From positions 59,896 to 123,895 of the forward strand of contig JACDSH010000011.1 of assembly GCA_013450215.1 (NCBI GenBank): 64,000 nt of DNA. Reading direction: 5' to 3'. Under the pieces are notes generated by a model, which was not told the origin of the DNA, searched no databases, and saw only the letters and a program-made list of their open reading frames with translations. Made by a program: the position numbers and the translations under genes. This DNA comes from Nitrosospira sp. GTDB lineage: Bacteria > Pseudomonadota > Gammaproteobacteria > Burkholderiales > Nitrosomonadaceae. Shown here in pieces: positions 30,920 through 40,520 of this stretch; positions within the stretch are counted from its first letter, which is position 1, and each line of letters opens with the position of its first letter.

Positions 30920-31627
30920 ATGAGCCAGACCGTGATCGACATTCAGAATTTATTATTTCAATGGCCTGGCCGAGAGGGGTTCCGTCTTTCGATTCCGAAT
31001 TTCCAGGTAGATCGTGGAGAGAGGGTCTTTCTTCAGGGTGCGAGCGGTAGCGGCAAGAGCACCCTCTTAAGTCTGTTGGGTGGGGTGTTGGTACCACAGC
31101 AGGGTCGTTTGCAGGTGCTCGATACCGATCTTACGAGGATGACCTCGAGTGAGCGTGATCGTTTCCGGGTGGACCATGTGGGACTACTGTTTCAGCAGTT
31201 TAATCTGGTCCCCTATCTATCGGTCCGAGAGAATGTAATCTTGCCTTGCAGGTTCTCTCAGAGAAGGAGAGGTAGGGCGCTCGAATCGGCCGATTCGCTC
31301 GAACTGTCTGCAGACCGACTGCTCGGTCAGTTGGGACTAGACTCGACCTATGCACAGCAAAGAGTGACCTCACTCTCGGTCGGGCAGCAGCAGCGCGTTG
31401 CCGCAGCACGATCGCTGATGGGTCACCCGGACTTAATTATTGCGGATGAGCCCACCTCTGCACTGGATGCAGACCGTCAGTCAGAATTTCTTAATGTACT
31501 GCTCGGACGTTGCAATGAAGAGGGTGTCACACTGATCTTTGTCAGTCATGACCAACGTCTGGCACATCACTTCAACCGCAGTATCAACCTGAGTGAACTG
31601 TGCTCATTCAATGCGGGGCCGGTATGA
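30920..31627 (+). CDS. ABC transporter ATP-binding protein (LolD/MacB type) of the Zrg-like cluster
   Basis: 235 residues. Walker A GASGSGKST near 41, Q-loop LLFQQFNLVPYLSVRENV, signature LSVGQQQRVAAARSL, Walker B LIIADEPTSALD, and H-loop VSHDQRL. Sequence class is that of LolD/MacB ATPases that work with FtsX-type permeases. It lies nine bases after zrgA and its stop overlaps the permease start (ATGA). The context suggests ATP-driven movement of a zinc-binding protein or of zinc, not lipoprotein sorting, but this is inferred. Confidence 0.88.
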   Translation: MSQTVIDIQNLLFQWPGREGFRLSIPNFQVDRGERVFLQGASGSGKSTLLSLLGGVLVPQQGRLQVLDTDLTRMTSSERDRFRVDHVGLLFQQFNLVPYLSVRENVILPCRFSQRRRGRALESADSLELSADRLLGQLGLDSTYAQQRVTSLSVGQQQRVAAARSLMGHPDLIIADEPTSALDADRQSEFLNVLLGRCNEEGVTLIFVSHDQRLAHHFNRSINLSELCSFNAGPV

Positions 31628-32886
31628 GGCCGCTCCTATTTCTCGCCTTTGCGAGCGCCTGGAACCGCCGTACCACACTCGGACTGATGGCGATCAGTAT
31701 TGGACTTTCAGTGATGCTTCTTTTGGGGGTCGAGCAGTTACGTACCCAGGCACGGGAGAGCTTCTCACAATCGATATCTGGGACAGACCTGGTGGTGGGC
31801 GCACGTACTAGTCCGATCCAGCTCATGCTTTATGCTGTTTTCAGATTGGGTGATGCGACCCACAATATTCGTTGGTCGAGCTACCAGACCATATCACAGC
31901 ATCCCTCTGTTTCGTGGTCGGTTCCGATCTCGTTAGGAGATTCTCACCGGGGCTTTGCAGTCATCGGGACTACGACCGATTACTTTGAATATTTTCGTTA
32001 TGCCGATCGACGTTTATTAGCATTCTCTTCCGGTAAGCCATTCGTCGATATCTTTGATGCAGTGGTCGGTGCCGATGTCGCTCAGCAACTCGGCTATCAG
32101 CTGGGTGACAGCATCATCCTGAACCATGGTGCGGGTGGGATGGGACTGTCAGATCATGCTGATAAACCATTCAGGGTGAGCGGCATACTCAAACGGACCG
32201 GTCTCTCGGTTGATCGGAGTGTCCATATCAGCCTTGAAGCGATCGAGGCCATTCATCTCGACTGGCAGGGAGGGGCGCCGATGCCGGGACTATCGATCCC
32301 GGCTGAGTATGTCCGTAAATTCGATCTAGCTCCGAAGGAGATCACGGCCATCTTTATAGGATTAAAAAGCCGGGCAGGCGTTTTTCAGATGCAACGGTAT
32401 ATCAATCAGTACAAGACTGAACCACTCCTCGCGGTTCTGCCTGGGGTGGCGCTGGATGAGCTCTGGTCGGTCGTCAGCATTGTTGAGAAATCGCTACTGG
32501 CCATCTCCGCGTTGGTGGTTGGGGTCGGTCTGAGTGGCCTGGTTGCTGTGGTGCTGGCCGGTCTCGGAGAACGCAGGCGCGAACTGGCGGTCCTGCGATC
32601 GGTCGGGGCGGGTCCGGGTGTGGTCTTCATGCTTCTAGCGATCGAGGGTCTGATGGTGGTTGTGGCGGGATCTCTGATCGGTTTATCGGGTCTAATGGTG
32701 TTAAGCATGTTCGCAACACCGATTCTTGAAACACACCTGGGGATATCTCTGGCAACATGGACCTTATCGGCTGAGTCATGGAAGTTATTGCTGATCGTCA
32801 TGGCCACAGGATTTCTGGTGAGCTTGATACCGGGTTATCGTGCCTACCGAATCTCTTTGGCCGATGGTTTGACACCAAGGTTATAA
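31624..32886 (+). CDS. FtsX-like ABC permease of the Zrg-like cluster
   Basis: 420 residues from ATG 31624, which overlaps the ATPase stop as ATGA; the track start at 31600 adds eight residues inside the ATPase gene. One membrane segment near 15-33, a large periplasmic domain (about 35-280), then three C-terminal segments, with the FtsX-family stretch LAGLGERRRELAVLRSVGAGPGVVFMLLAIEGLMVV. This is the MacB/FtsX topology. Works with the upstream ATPase. Confidence 0.88.
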   Translation: MRPLLFLAFASAWNRRTTLGLMAISIGLSVMLLLGVEQLRTQARESFSQSISGTDLVVGARTSPIQLMLYAVFRLGDATHNIRWSSYQTISQHPSVSWSVPISLGDSHRGFAVIGTTTDYFEYFRYADRRLLAFSSGKPFVDIFDAVVGADVAQQLGYQLGDSIILNHGAGGMGLSDHADKPFRVSGILKRTGLSVDRSVHISLEAIEAIHLDWQGGAPMPGLSIPAEYVRKFDLAPKEITAIFIGLKSRAGVFQMQRYINQYKTEPLLAVLPGVALDELWSVVSIVEKSLLAISALVVGVGLSGLVAVVLAGLGERRRELAVLRSVGAGPGVVFMLLAIEGLMVVVAGSLIGLSGLMVLSMFATPILETHLGISLATWTLSAESWKLLLIVMATGFLVSLIPGYRAYRISLADGLTPRL

Positions 32887-32891
32887 AAAAT

Positions 32892-33527
32892 ATGACACCT
32901 CCCTCGAGTCTCAAACGATCATACCGACTCATAGCTGCTCTGATAGGTGGATTATTAACGATTAATCTGCAGACGGTGACCGCTGCTGATTATGAGGTGG
33001 GTGACCGGTTAGCATCACCTCCTTCGAAGAGTGCCGGCAAGGCAACTCCTCAAGCAAGTTCAGCGAATCCCGCAAAACCTTACAAAGAAGTCACCTGGGA
33101 TAATCTGATGCCCAAGAATTGGGACCCGATGGCCCCTCTCAAGGGGTTGAAGCTTGATCATCTCAAGGATGGTGACCCTCGCGCGATCGAGGCCCTAGAG
33201 AAGATACGAGCAGCATGGAATGATGCGCCGATTGAGCCGACTTTAAATGGTGCGCGCATCCGTATCCCTGGATTCGTAATCCCTCTCGAGAGGGTTGGAG
33301 ATAAGGTCAGTGAGTTTTTACTTGTTCCATACTTTGGAGCCTGCATTCATACCCCGCCACCCCCATCCAACCAGATCATTCATGTGACGGTATCGAAGCC
33401 GATATCAGGGATGAGAACGATGGACGCCATGTGGGTCAATGGTGTCATGCATGCAGGTAAGATTGATACCGAGATGGGGCAGGCGGGCTATCAACTAAAG
33501 GCAGAGATGGTCGCACCTTACAAGTAA
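32892..33527 (+). CDS. DUF3299 periplasmic protein
   Basis: 211 residues from ATG 32892; the track start at 32778 runs back into the permease. A membrane or signal stretch YRLIAALIGGLLTINLQTVTAA is followed by the domain VTWDNLMPKNWDP, LNGARIRIPGFVIPLERVGDKVSEFLLVPYFGACIHTPPPPSNQIIHV. The Cys-His in the last motif are candidate metal ligands. The family regularly accompanies ZrgA-type clusters, which supports a zinc role. Six bases after the permease; converges on valS. Confidence 0.85.
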   Translation: MTPPSSLKRSYRLIAALIGGLLTINLQTVTAADYEVGDRLASPPSKSAGKATPQASSANPAKPYKEVTWDNLMPKNWDPMAPLKGLKLDHLKDGDPRAIEALEKIRAAWNDAPIEPTLNGARIRIPGFVIPLERVGDKVSEFLLVPYFGACIHTPPPPSNQIIHVTVSKPISGMRTMDAMWVNGVMHAGKIDTEMGQAGYQLKAEMVAPYK

Positions 33528-33541
33528 GGCATGGAAGCTCT

Positions 33542-36500
33542 TTAACCCAGTTTTTTTAACTGGTCTTGCAGCTTTTCAAGCGTCGCAACGAAATTAGCCA
33601 AGCGCTCCTTCTCTTGCTGAACCACCTTGGCGGGTGCGCGCTCTACAAAGCTCGGATTAGACAGTTTGATTTCGGCCTTGTCTGTCTCGCCCTGGATGCG
33701 AGAGATCTCCTTCGACAGGCGTTCACGCTCGGTCGCGATATCCACTTCGATTTTAAGCATCAATCTGAACTCGCCTGCGATTGCGACCGGCGCATCTGCA
33801 TCAGGCAATTTATTCTGCATGATCTCGACACCCGATAACTTCGCCAATGACATCAGGTAGGGTGAGAAGTTGGTCAGGGTCTGATGGTCACCCGCTGCTA
33901 GGAGAGGGACTCTTGCCGCTGGAGATAGGCTCATCTCGCTCCTCAGTGTGCGACAGGCATTAATCATTTCTTTCAGTGCATTAATGCTGTTGATGGCACT
34001 CTCGTTAATACGCGATGCGTCCGACTTGGGGTAAGGTCTAACCATGATGCTTGCACCCTTCTCATTTGCCAGGGGAGCTATCTTCTGCCATAGCTCCTCA
34101 GTAATGAAGGGAATGATCGGGTGGGCAAGCCGGAGTGTTGCCTCCAGTACACGCACCAAGGTATGACGGGTGCCGCGTTGAACGGCCTCTGTACCCCCAT
34201 TCAGCTGTACCTTGGCAAGCTCTACATACCAGTCGCAGTATTCATCCCAAACGAATTCATAAATTTCACGCGATGCGATATCGAACCGGTAATCATGGAA
34301 TGCCTGAGCGACAGCGCTCTCTGCCTGCTGTAACCGGCCGATGATCCACCGATCGGCATCGGAAAATTCTAGGGGCATCTCATCTGCTGAGCCTGCATCC
34401 AGAGCCGTATCCTTGCCCTCGCAATTCATTAGTACATAACGTGTGGCATTCCATAATTTATTACAAAAATTACGGTACCCCTCACACCGTTGCATATCAA
34501 ACTTGATATCACGTCCATGAGAGGCAAGGCTGGAAAACGTAAATCTCAGAGCATCGGTGCCGAATGCGGGGATCCCCTCTGGGAAATGCTTACGGGTGAT
34601 TTTTTCAATCGAGTCTGCCTGCTTGGGATTCATCAGACCGGTGGTGCGCTTGGCAATGAGATCCGGTAGAGAGATGCCGTCGATGAGGTCCAATGGATCG
34701 AGTACATTACCCTTGGACTTGCTCATCTTGTGACCTTCCGAGTCTCGGATCAGTCCGGTCACATAGACCTCACGGAAGGGCACCTTGCCTGTGAAGTGGA
34801 GGGACATCATCACCATCCGTGCCACCCAGAAGAAGATGATGTCGAATCCCGTGACCAGCACCGAGGTCGGCAGAAAGGTCTTGATCTCGGGTGTCTCATC
34901 TGGCCAGCCGAGTGTTGAGAATGGCCACAAGGCGGATGAGAACCAGGTATCGAGTACATCCTCATCTTGAACGAGCTTGCAATCGCCAGCCTGCTTCTGA
35001 GCCTCTTCCATGCTATGAGCAACGTAGACCTTCCCACTCTCGTCGTACCAGGCTGGGATTCTGTGTCCCCACCATAACTGACGGGATATGCACCAGTCTT
35101 GAATATTCTCGAGCCACTGGTTATAAACGTGGCTCCAGTTATCTGGAACGAATTTCACATCTCCATTCGCGACCACCTCCAGCCCGCGCTTGGCGAGGCC
35201 CTCCATCGCAACGTACCACTGATCGGTCAGCATCGGTTCGATCACAGCATGAGTTCGGTCAGATCGTGGGACCATCAGCTTATGAGCCTTGATTTCAGAC
35301 AGCAGCTGCAGTGAATCAAGGTCGGCAATGATTTGAGTACGTGCTGAGAAACGGTCCATACCCTGATACTCGATCGGGGCGTGCTCGTTTATCTTGCCAT
35401 CCAGTGTCAGAATGTTAAGGGGAGCTAGCTCGTGCCGAATGCCCATCTGGTAGTCATTGAAGTCGTGTGCCGGGGTAATCTTTACGCAGCCTGTGCCAAA
35501 TTTTGGATCTACATAGGTATCCGCAATGATCTGGATACTGCGCCAGTCTGCAGGGTTTCCGGCAGATAATGGAAGACGAACGGCCCGCCCAATCAGGTGT
35601 CGGTAACGGGGGTCATCCGGATGTACGGCAACCGCCATATCCCCCAGCATAGTCTCGGGTCGAGTTGTGGCAACAATCAGGTGGGTCAATTCGTTTTGTA
35701 GATCAGGCTCTGCAAGAGGGTAGCGGATATGCCAGAGGGACCCATCTTCCTCGGTTGAGACAACCTCCAGATCGGATACTGCGGTCTGGAGCACCGGGTC
35801 CCAGTTCACCAACCTCTTGCCGCGGTAGATTAGTCCCTCGGTATGAAGTCTCACGAATACTTCAGTGACGGCACGAGAGAGTCCCTCGTCCATGGTGAAC
35901 CGCTCTCGTGACCAGTCGCATGAGGCCCCCATCCGGCGCATTTGTCGGGTGATGGTCGATCCGGATTCCTCCTTCCACTGCCATACTCGGTTGAGAAACT
36001 CTTCTCGTCCGAGGTCTTGTCGGTTGATGTTCTGCTGATCGAGTTGACGCTCTACCACGATCTGGGTTGCGATACCAGCGTGATCCGTCCCAGGTTGCCA
36101 TAATGTATTGTTACCGAGCATGCGATGATACCGGGACAGAGCATCCATCAATGTGTGCTGAAATGCATGACCCATGTGAAGTGTGCCGGTGACATTGGGT
36201 GGAGGCAGCATGATGCAGTAGGGGGGCACTCCTTCAGAGGGTGCGTTAGAAGACATGGGTTTGAAATAACCGGCATCATCCCAGACGGAGTACCAATGAC
36301 TTTCAATCAGCTGGGGTTCAAAACTTTTTGTGAGTTCCATTTGGGTCATGCTGATCGGGCGTGAGTCCGCAGCTGCGGAAAGGTCGATCATTATAGAGGA
36401 ATGAGGGGGTGCCGGTGTCAGGGTTGATCGGGGTGAATTCTGCGATACCTGTATACCGGTATTGGGACTTCCGCTTCCATAATGTTTTGGATGGGGTGTT

Positions 36501-36883
36501 GCCGAATATCCTTGTAACTGCCGCTCAAGCGATCGGATCAGCAGTTCCTGTGATGGTCGGTCGAGTCCGACCCCAGCTTCTTTTAAAGCGGAATCAATAA
36601 TCCGCTTCATCGATGGGGTGGTTTCAGGTGGGGCCGCTGAGTTATCTGCTGGGTGAGACACGACCTCTGTGAGGGTCGGTATATCTCTGGATGTTGAGGG
36701 GTCTGATTGTCCCAGCTGAGCACCAAAGACTTCTGTCAGGACTGGAACAGTCACGGACTCGATCTTCGTCTTGGATTCAGTGACAGTTGCGGTCTTGCCC
36801 TGGCGTTTGCTTAGGAATGCGTCCAATTCATCAAGAATTTTATCTTGATCTGTTCCCGGTGGATCTTTGCTGTCGTTTGTCAT
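33542..36883 (-). CDS. valS: Valyl-tRNA synthetase with an N-terminal LTEV-type extension
   Basis: Class I synthetase charging tRNA-Val. The open frame is 1113 residues against about 930-950 for the family. The synthetase proper starts near residue 179 ([23 protein letters not shown]), with HMGH in [15 protein letters not shown] near 235, editing domain, KMSKS in [14 protein letters not shown] near 717, and the C-terminal coiled coil. The first 178 residues carry [11 protein letters not shown] and [11 protein letters not shown] and a helix ([33 protein letters not shown]), like the small DUF2486-type protein that is a separate gene near valS in other betaproteobacteria. No stop or ribosome site separates the two parts. 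Third gene of pepA-holC-valS. Confidence 0.9.
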   Translation of the reverse strand: MTNDSKDPPGTDQDKILDELDAFLSKRQGKTATVTESKTKIESVTVPVLTEVFGAQLGQSDPSTSRDIPTLTEVVSHPADNSAAPPETTPSMKRIIDSALKEAGVGLDRPSQELLIRSLERQLQGYSATPHPKHYGSGSPNTGIQVSQNSPRSTLTPAPPHSSIMIDLSAAADSRPISMTQMELTKSFEPQLIESHWYSVWDDAGYFKPMSSNAPSEGVPPYCIMLPPPNVTGTLHMGHAFQHTLMDALSRYHRMLGNNTLWQPGTDHAGIATQIVVERQLDQQNINRQDLGREEFLNRVWQWKEESGSTITRQMRRMGASCDWSRERFTMDEGLSRAVTEVFVRLHTEGLIYRGKRLVNWDPVLQTAVSDLEVVSTEEDGSLWHIRYPLAEPDLQNELTHLIVATTRPETMLGDMAVAVHPDDPRYRHLIGRAVRLPLSAGNPADWRSIQIIADTYVDPKFGTGCVKITPAHDFNDYQMGIRHELAPLNILTLDGKINEHAPIEYQGMDRFSARTQIIADLDSLQLLSEIKAHKLMVPRSDRTHAVIEPMLTDQWYVAMEGLAKRGLEVVANGDVKFVPDNWSHVYNQWLENIQDWCISRQLWWGHRIPAWYDESGKVYVAHSMEEAQKQAGDCKLVQDEDVLDTWFSSALWPFSTLGWPDETPEIKTFLPTSVLVTGFDIIFFWVARMVMMSLHFTGKVPFREVYVTGLIRDSEGHKMSKSKGNVLDPLDLIDGISLPDLIAKRTTGLMNPKQADSIEKITRKHFPEGIPAFGTDALRFTFSSLASHGRDIKFDMQRCEGYRNFCNKLWNATRYVLMNCEGKDTALDAGSADEMPLEFSDADRWIIGRLQQAESAVAQAFHDYRFDIASREIYEFVWDEYCDWYVELAKVQLNGGTEAVQRGTRHTLVRVLEATLRLAHPIIPFITEELWQKIAPLANEKGASIMVRPYPKSDASRINESAINSINALKEMINACRTLRSEMSLSPAARVPLLAAGDHQTLTNFSPYLMSLAKLSGVEIMQNKLPDADAPVAIAGEFRLMLKIEVDIATERERLSKEISRIQGETDKAEIKLSNPSFVERAPAKVVQQEKERLANFVATLEKLQDQLKKLG

Positions 36884-36926
36884 GATCGGGGAGGGGGGCG
36901 GGGAGAGCGAGTGAGGCTATCCGGTG

Positions 36927-37349
36927 CTATACGGCCCCAATCTTGTGATGACGAATCTCATACCCACGTTCTTGATAGAACCGGTAACGTACGCGGGCCG
37001 CTTGCATTTCATCGGGCATTGTTCCGGTGATCTCGATCAGCCGTTTGAATTGGCTGAAGAAGGGGGGGTGCTCGGTATGCAGGTTGAGAAGCACGTCATC
37101 ATGAGGGAGATTGTCGGACTGATGACCCAGTACCACCGGTGTGACGTCGGACATTTTGTCGCCGACAGCGCAGTGGGGGACGAATCCGGTCGGCGAGAAT
37201 GTCCACAGCAGCGTATCGAGGCGCTCGACGGTATCACTATCAGGCGTATAGATCATGACCTTGCAACCCTGCTGCACCGCCTTGGCGGCCAGTCTGCAAG
37301 CGGTATGTAGCCTATCGTCTGTATCCGAATAGAAATCGATCTGGGTCAT
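36927..37349 (-). CDS. holC: DNA polymerase III chi subunit
   Basis: Chi links the clamp loader to single-strand-binding protein. 140 residues from MTQIDFYSDTDDRLHTACRLAAKAVQQGCKVMIYT; the ORF-track extension to 37403 lies in the pepA end. Other family segments: LDTLLWTFSPTGFVPH and LLNLHTEHPPFFSQFKRLIEI. ATG lies seven bases after the pepA stop, so the genes are coupled; valS follows after 43 bases. Confidence 0.92.
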   Translation of the reverse strand: MTQIDFYSDTDDRLHTACRLAAKAVQQGCKVMIYTPDSDTVERLDTLLWTFSPTGFVPHCAVGDKMSDVTPVVLGHQSDNLPHDDVLLNLHTEHPPFFSQFKRLIEITGTMPDEMQAARVRYRFYQERGYEIRHHKIGAV

Positions 37350-37356
37350 ATTGACA

Positions 37357-38874
37357 TCAAGAGGGTAGCTCCGCCTTCTTGACTTCGTGTGATGCACGCT
37401 CAATCAGAAACTGAGTGAGGAGGGGTACCGGCCGTCCGGTTGCACCCTTGTCCTTGCCTGACTTCCACGCGGTCCCCGCAATATCTAAGTGTGCCCAACG
37501 GTATTTCTTGGTGAATCGTGACAGGAAACAGGCCGCGGTGATGGTTCCGCCGGCACGTCCACCAATATTGGCGATATCCGCAAAATTACTTTTAAGCTGT
37601 TCCTGATAGTCATCCCATAGCGGCAGATGCCATGCCCGGTCGACAGATTGCTCTGAGGCCTGCATTAACTCATGGGCGAGCTTGTCATCATTACTCAGCA
37701 GTCCGGATGCGACATGACCGAGTGCGATGACGCAGGCACCTGTTAGGGTGGCGATATCGATCACCACCTCGGGTTGATACCGTTCAGCGTAGGTCAACGC
37801 ATCACACAGGATGAGTCGTCCCTCGGCATCGGTATTGAGAATTTCGATGGTCTGACCGGACATGCTGGTAACGATATCACCCGGCTTGGTTGCATTTCCA
37901 CCCGGCATATTCTCAGTGGCGGGAATGATTCCAACGACATTGATCGGCAGCCTCATTTGTGCAATCGCTAAGAGGGTCCCCAGTACACTGGCGGCCCCAC
38001 ACATGTCGTACTTCATCTCATCCATTTCAGATGCGGGCTTCAAAGAGATGCCGCCGGTATCAAAGGTGACACCCTTGCCCACGAGTACGATCGGCCGCTC
38101 CATCTTTGCCAGGCCACGGTATTCCAGTGCGATCAGCTTTGCAGGTTGCCGGCTGCCGCGCGAGACCGATAGTAAGGAGCCCATACCGAGCTTCTCCATA
38201 TCTTTTTCTTCTAGGATTGTGGCCTTGAGCTTGTAGGTCTTGGCTAGACTCATGGCCTGTTGCGCAAGATAGGTGGGAGTACAGATATTGGGAGGGAGGT
38301 TCCCCAGATCCTTAGCCAGACTCATGCCGTGAGCGATGGAGAGTCCTTGTTGCAGTGCGCCCTCATTGGCAGCAGAGCCTACTGCACTGGTCACTCCTAA
38401 GGTGATCTTACTGAGAGGTCTCTTGGTCTCCGAGTGTTTACTTTTAAGCTGGTCTGATCGGTAGATACTTTCCAGTCCAATGATCGCGGTCTGAGAAATT
38501 TTCCAAGCGATATTCCGAGTTTTTAGCGGAATTTCAGCTAAGTAGAGGGTTGCATCCGCAGCACCGGTCTCCTGGAGGGCCTTGAAGGCGGTCCTGACCG
38601 CATCACGATAACTCTTGTCATGAAACTCTCGCTCCTTACCCAGACCGACGAGCAGTACCCTCGTGCATATGGCGTTCGGCACATTATGAAGAGTCAGGGT
38701 GGAGCCTGCTTTGCCTTCCATATCGCCGTTTTTCAAGATGCCGCTGATATAACCCTTGGAGATCTTGTCCATGGCCTCCGCAGCTTCGGTCAGTTTGCGA
38801 GGTTCGAACACGCCGACCACTACACAGGCACTGCGCTGTTTTTCCGGGCTTGCATTTTTTATGCTAAATTTCAC
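37357..38874 (-). CDS. pepA: Cytosol (leucyl) aminopeptidase
   Basis: Hexameric M17 metallo-aminopeptidase. 505 residues. Start is GTG 38874 (VKFSIKNASPEKQRSACVVVGVFEPRKL): AAGGAG lies exactly six bases before it and the alignment to known PepA begins here, whereas the track start at 38961 adds 29 unrelated residues. Metal and catalytic motifs: LVGKGVTFDTGGISLKPASEMDEMKYDMCGAA, NTDAEGRLILCDALTYAE. In E. coli PepA is also a DNA-binding regulator and Xer accessory protein; xerD is encoded nearby here. First gene of pepA-holC-valS. Confidence 0.95.
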   Translation of the reverse strand: MKFSIKNASPEKQRSACVVVGVFEPRKLTEAAEAMDKISKGYISGILKNGDMEGKAGSTLTLHNVPNAICTRVLLVGLGKEREFHDKSYRDAVRTAFKALQETGAADATLYLAEIPLKTRNIAWKISQTAIIGLESIYRSDQLKSKHSETKRPLSKITLGVTSAVGSAANEGALQQGLSIAHGMSLAKDLGNLPPNICTPTYLAQQAMSLAKTYKLKATILEEKDMEKLGMGSLLSVSRGSRQPAKLIALEYRGLAKMERPIVLVGKGVTFDTGGISLKPASEMDEMKYDMCGAASVLGTLLAIAQMRLPINVVGIIPATENMPGGNATKPGDIVTSMSGQTIEILNTDAEGRLILCDALTYAERYQPEVVIDIATLTGACVIALGHVASGLLSNDDKLAHELMQASEQSVDRAWHLPLWDDYQEQLKSNFADIANIGGRAGGTITAACFLSRFTKKYRWAHLDIAGTAWKSGKDKGATGRPVPLLTQFLIERASHEVKKAELPS

Positions 38875-38966
38875 CTCTTGCTCCTTAATTCGTTGTGTTT
38901 CAAATAGATTGATCAGTCTGGGTAACGGCTGATTATCGCCGGACTGTTCGCACAAAGTCAAAGCGG

Positions 38967-38980
38967 AGAATAATTATTCT
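38967..38980. promoter_or_regulatory. 14-bp perfect palindrome between pepA and ogt
   Basis: AGAATAATTATTCT lies in the divergent promoter region, 93 bases before pepA and 65 before the ogt-type gene. It matches 12 of 14 positions of the E. coli ARG-box core TGAATAATTATTCA. A single palindrome is weak evidence for ArgR; any dimeric repressor could bind it. Confidence 0.35.
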
Positions 38981-39044
38981 GATCATCAAGAGAGATTGGC
39001 CGCAGCAATCATTGGACATATTGAGTCGATAGATCCGTTCCAGA

Positions 39045-39548
39045 ATGAACACAGTCAAAACCATTCCGAAGATCAAGACGACAAATCATTATCAGGCGAG
39101 ACTTGTCGCACCATTTGCGATGCTCGGTATCCGTACTGAAGAGGACTGGTTAACCGGCATCGATTATCTCCCACTCGATACTCTTCCACTTGAGCCACAG
39201 AATCCCCTTGCGAGGGAGGTCTGTCAGCAACTAAATGAATACCTGACTAACCCCAATTTTGAATTTGATCTGTCTTTACATATGGGAGGGACCATCCACC
39301 AGAGAAGGGTATGGCAGACGATACAGACAATCCCCAGCGGCCGCACTCGCAGTTATGCCGATATTGCTACCCAGCTTCATTCTGCCCCACGTGCCGTGGG
39401 GCAGGCATGTGGGGCCAACCGTTTGCCACTCGTGATCCCCTGTCACCGAGTGATCGCCAAGAATGGCAGCTTGGGTGGTTTCATGAATGCCAGTGATGGA
39501 ATCCCGATTGCCATTAAGAGTTGGTTGTTGAGACATGAATCCGTCTGA
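39045..39548 (+). CDS. ogt: Methylated-DNA-protein-cysteine methyltransferase
   Basis: Repairs O6-methylguanine by moving the methyl group to its own cysteine. 167 residues: an N-terminal RNase H-like part and the C-terminal domain with IPSGRTRSYADIATQLHSAPRAVGQACGANRLPLVIPCHRVIAKNGSLGGF; the acceptor cysteine is in PCHRV (about C132). No Ada-type regulatory domain. Overlaps the start of xerD by 14 bases, a pairing seen in other betaproteobacteria. Confidence 0.93.
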   Translation: MNTVKTIPKIKTTNHYQARLVAPFAMLGIRTEEDWLTGIDYLPLDTLPLEPQNPLAREVCQQLNEYLTNPNFEFDLSLHMGGTIHQRRVWQTIQTIPSGRTRSYADIATQLHSAPRAVGQACGANRLPLVIPCHRVIAKNGSLGGFMNASDGIPIAIKSWLLRHESV

Positions 39549-40446
39549 CCAAAATACAGGTTTGTTAGATGAATTTTCTGATGCGTTGTGGTTGGAGGAT
39601 GGTCTATCTCGCAATACTCTGGAAAGTTATCGAAGTGATCTACAGAAACTTGCAGAGTGGATGTGGATACAGAACCGGAGCGATGGGTCACTAAAATGTG
39701 CTACGCATACCGATCTACTGGAGTTTCTTGCCTATAAAGTATCAAAAAGAGTCAAGGCCAGTACCACCAGTCGTGAGTTATCAAGTCTGAAGCGTTTCTA
39801 CCGGTTCCTGTTGAGACAAGGGAAGATTCAGACGGATCCCAGTCTCAATATCGACACCCCTAAACTTCCACGTAATCTACCCAAGAGTCTGACCGAGCTG
39901 GAGGTTGAGTCTCTACTCGGAGCACCTGATGTGGAGCGCCCATTGGGACTCCGGGACCGTGCAATGCTCGAGGTAATCTATGCGAGTGGTCTGCGGGTAT
40001 CGGAACTCGTCACACTAAAAGTTGCCCAACTAAGTTCGAATATGGGAGTGGTACGGGTCATGGGAAAGGGGAGCAAGGAGCGGCTAGCACCCCTGGGTGA
40101 GGAGGCTCTGGACTGGACTGATCGGTATCTCAGAGAGTCTCGGCCCATACTGCTGGGTGGGAGGGTCAGTGATGCGTTATTCGTAACCGCGCGGGGTGTC
40201 GCCATGACTCGACAGGCATTCTGGCATCTGATCAAGCGCCACGCAGATTCTGCGGGCATCAATAAGCCCTTGTCTCCGCATACCTTACGACATGCCTTTG
40301 CAACTCACTTACTTAATCATGGTGCTGATTTGCGAGTGGTACAGCTGCTTTTGGGTCATGCAGACATCTCCACCACCCAGATTTACACCCATGTAGCGCG
40401 TGAGCGTCTGAAGCAGATCCATCAGAAGCATCATCCTAGGGGGTAG
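39535..40446 (+). CDS. xerD: Site-specific tyrosine recombinase XerD
   Basis: With XerC resolves chromosome dimers at dif. 303 residues: core-binding N domain (DALWLEDGLSRNTLESYRSDLQKLAEWM) and catalytic domain with Arg in YASGLRVSELVTL (about R151), Lys in RVMGKGSKERLAP, HTLRHAFATHLL, LLGHADISTTQIYTHV and the nucleophile tyrosine (about Y282). Length and the chromosomal ogt context favour XerD rather than an integrase of a mobile element. XerC could be confused with it by motifs alone. Confidence 0.93.
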   Translation: MNPSDQNTGLLDEFSDALWLEDGLSRNTLESYRSDLQKLAEWMWIQNRSDGSLKCATHTDLLEFLAYKVSKRVKASTTSRELSSLKRFYRFLLRQGKIQTDPSLNIDTPKLPRNLPKSLTELEVESLLGAPDVERPLGLRDRAMLEVIYASGLRVSELVTLKVAQLSSNMGVVRVMGKGSKERLAPLGEEALDWTDRYLRESRPILLGGRVSDALFVTARGVAMTRQAFWHLIKRHADSAGINKPLSPHTLRHAFATHLLNHGADLRVVQLLLGHADISTTQIYTHVARERLKQIHQKHHPRG

Positions 40447-40520
40447 GCTGCCGGAGCAGATGTCGACTGAGTCAGTATCTAAAAAGGCAACTCAAAAGAT
40501 ACTTCGGTATTTGGACGTCA

